Assembly: GCA_017626655.1 (NCBI GenBank)
Contig: JAGAIH010000519.1
Span: forward strand, 1 to 5,066
Length of the DNA: 5,066 nt
Source: Clostridia bacterium
GTDB lineage: Bacteria; Bacillota_A; Clostridia; Oscillospirales; CAG-272
Reading direction: 5' to 3'
Shown: piece after piece, positions 4,448 through 5,066 of the stretch
Position numbering within the stretch: the stretch's first letter is position 1
Layout of the letters: each line of letters opens with the position of its first letter
Position numbers and translations under genes: made by a program
The notes under the pieces: model-generated
The model's database searches: none
Told to the model about the DNA's origin: nothing
Seen by the model: the letters and a program-made list of their open reading frames with translations, nothing else

Positions 4448-5066
4448 ATGCTCAAACGCTTCATCTCCTACTACCGCCCCCACAAGACCATATTCGTTTT
4501 GGATATGCTGGCCTCCCTCTTGGTGGCACTGGTGGGTATCGTCTACCCCATCATCACCCGCGAGATGCTCAACGAGCTGATCCCCAACAAGCAGTACCGT
4601 ATGATCGTTTTTGCCGGTATCGGGCTTCTGCTTTTGTACGTGGTGCGTATGCTCCTTAACTTCTTCATCCAGTACTACGGTCACGTCATGGGCGTGCGGA
4701 TGCAGGCCCAGATGCGGTCGGATATGTTCCGCCATCTGGAAAAGCTGCCCTACTCCTTCTACGACAACCACGAGACGGGTAAGATCATGTCCCGCATGAC
4801 CAACGATCTCATGGACATCAGCGAGCTGGCCCACCACGGCCCCGAGAACCTGCTGATCTCCACCATCTCGGTCATCGTCTCCTTCGTGTACCTCTGCACC
4901 ATCAACCCTTGGCTGACCCTCATCATCTTCGCCTGCGTCCCCTTCCTCATCCTCATCGCCGCCACCCTCCGCAAGCGGATGCGGAACGCCTTCATGGAGA
5001 GCCGCGTCTCCACCGCCCAGATCAACGCCTCCCTGGAGAGCAGTATCTCGGGCATCCGCGTGACCA
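4448..5066 (+). CDS. ABC exporter, fused membrane and ATPase half-transporter (N-terminal part, runs off the window)
   Basis: Only the first 206 codons are present. They cover much of a type I exporter transmembrane domain (ABC_membrane family). Likely membrane helices are at about 16-36, 53-75, 135-152 and 156-173, with a basic start (MLKRFISYYRPHK) as in such half-transporters. The hallmark intracellular segment is at 97-121, HLEKLPYSFYDNHETGKIMS followed by RMTNDL, which is the coupling region conserved in MsbA/BmrA/LmrA-like proteins. The ATPase domain with Walker motifs should follow outside the window, giving roughly 570-600 residues. The protein would sit in the cytoplasmic membrane and work as a homo- or heterodimer exporting a drug, lipid or peptide. 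AAGGAG at 4434-4439 is 8 nt before the ATG and confirms the start. It is divergent from the GNAT gene. The substrate is unknown. Confidence 0.88.
   Translation, partial: MLKRFISYYRPHKTIFVLDMLASLLVALVGIVYPIITREMLNELIPNKQYRMIVFAGIGLLLLYVVRMLLNFFIQYYGHVMGVRMQAQMRSDMFRHLEKLPYSFYDNHETGKIMSRMTNDLMDISELAHHGPENLLISTISVIVSFVYLCTINPWLTLIIFACVPFLILIAATLRKRMRNAFMESRVSTAQINASLESSISGIRVT

Noticed and set aside
4223..4837. 204-codon open frame on the - strand opposite the ABC exporter start
   Set aside because: Spans both divergent promoters and opposes the conserved exporter coupling segment. His/Val/Asp-rich shadow composition.

Overview
The window looks like a piece of a GC-rich Firmicutes chromosome, most likely an anaerobic gut-type Clostridia (Oscillospiraceae-like). 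The reasons are strong AGGAGG-type ribosome binding sites, consensus sigma-A promoters with 17-nt spacers, a corrinoid methyl-transfer gene set with a ferredoxin/ASKHA activator, and a small Gram-positive membrane toxin. The taxon is an inference from style, not proof.

Region 1 (1-3294, + strand) is a corrinoid-linked one-carbon cluster. It starts with the last codons of an unidentified upstream gene (ends 51). Next is an MtaA/CmuA-like member of the uroporphyrinogen decarboxylase family with the zinc motif His-x-Cys...Cys (73-1080). A Cys-rich DUF2284 protein overlaps it by 8 nt (1073-1630). After a 119-nt gap holding two hairpins comes a RACo-like corrinoid reductive activator with an N-terminal 2Fe-2S domain and a C-terminal ASKHA ATPase (1750-3294). 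Together they fit a system in which a methyl group is moved through a corrinoid protein: the Zn methyltransferase handles corrinoid-to-acceptor (or donor-to-corrinoid) transfer, and the activator rescues cob(II)alamin formed by oxidation. The corrinoid protein and the substrate-specific methyltransferase would lie outside the window. One hairpin is a good intrinsic terminator placed just in front of the activator's ribosome binding site.

Region 2 (3295-3815) has no long gene and is AT-richer. It holds what I read as an intact type I toxin-antitoxin locus. A roughly 30-residue single-pass membrane toxin is encoded on the - strand (3473-3571), with its own promoter and a ribosome binding site matching the anti-Shine-Dalgarno sequence. 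A short + strand RNA (about 3397-3485) comes from a perfect TTGACA-17-TATAAT promoter. The two transcripts converge on one shared 15-bp hairpin that covers the toxin stop codon, and both begin with the same GGCTACCG...CGGTTGC element.

Region 3 (3816-5066) has a GNAT acetyltransferase on the - strand (3816-4268) and, divergent from it, the first 206 codons of a type I ABC exporter half-transporter on the + strand (4448 to the window end). Between them lie two well-formed, back-to-back promoters with small palindromes. I found no tRNA, rRNA, CRISPR array, transposase or replication origin.
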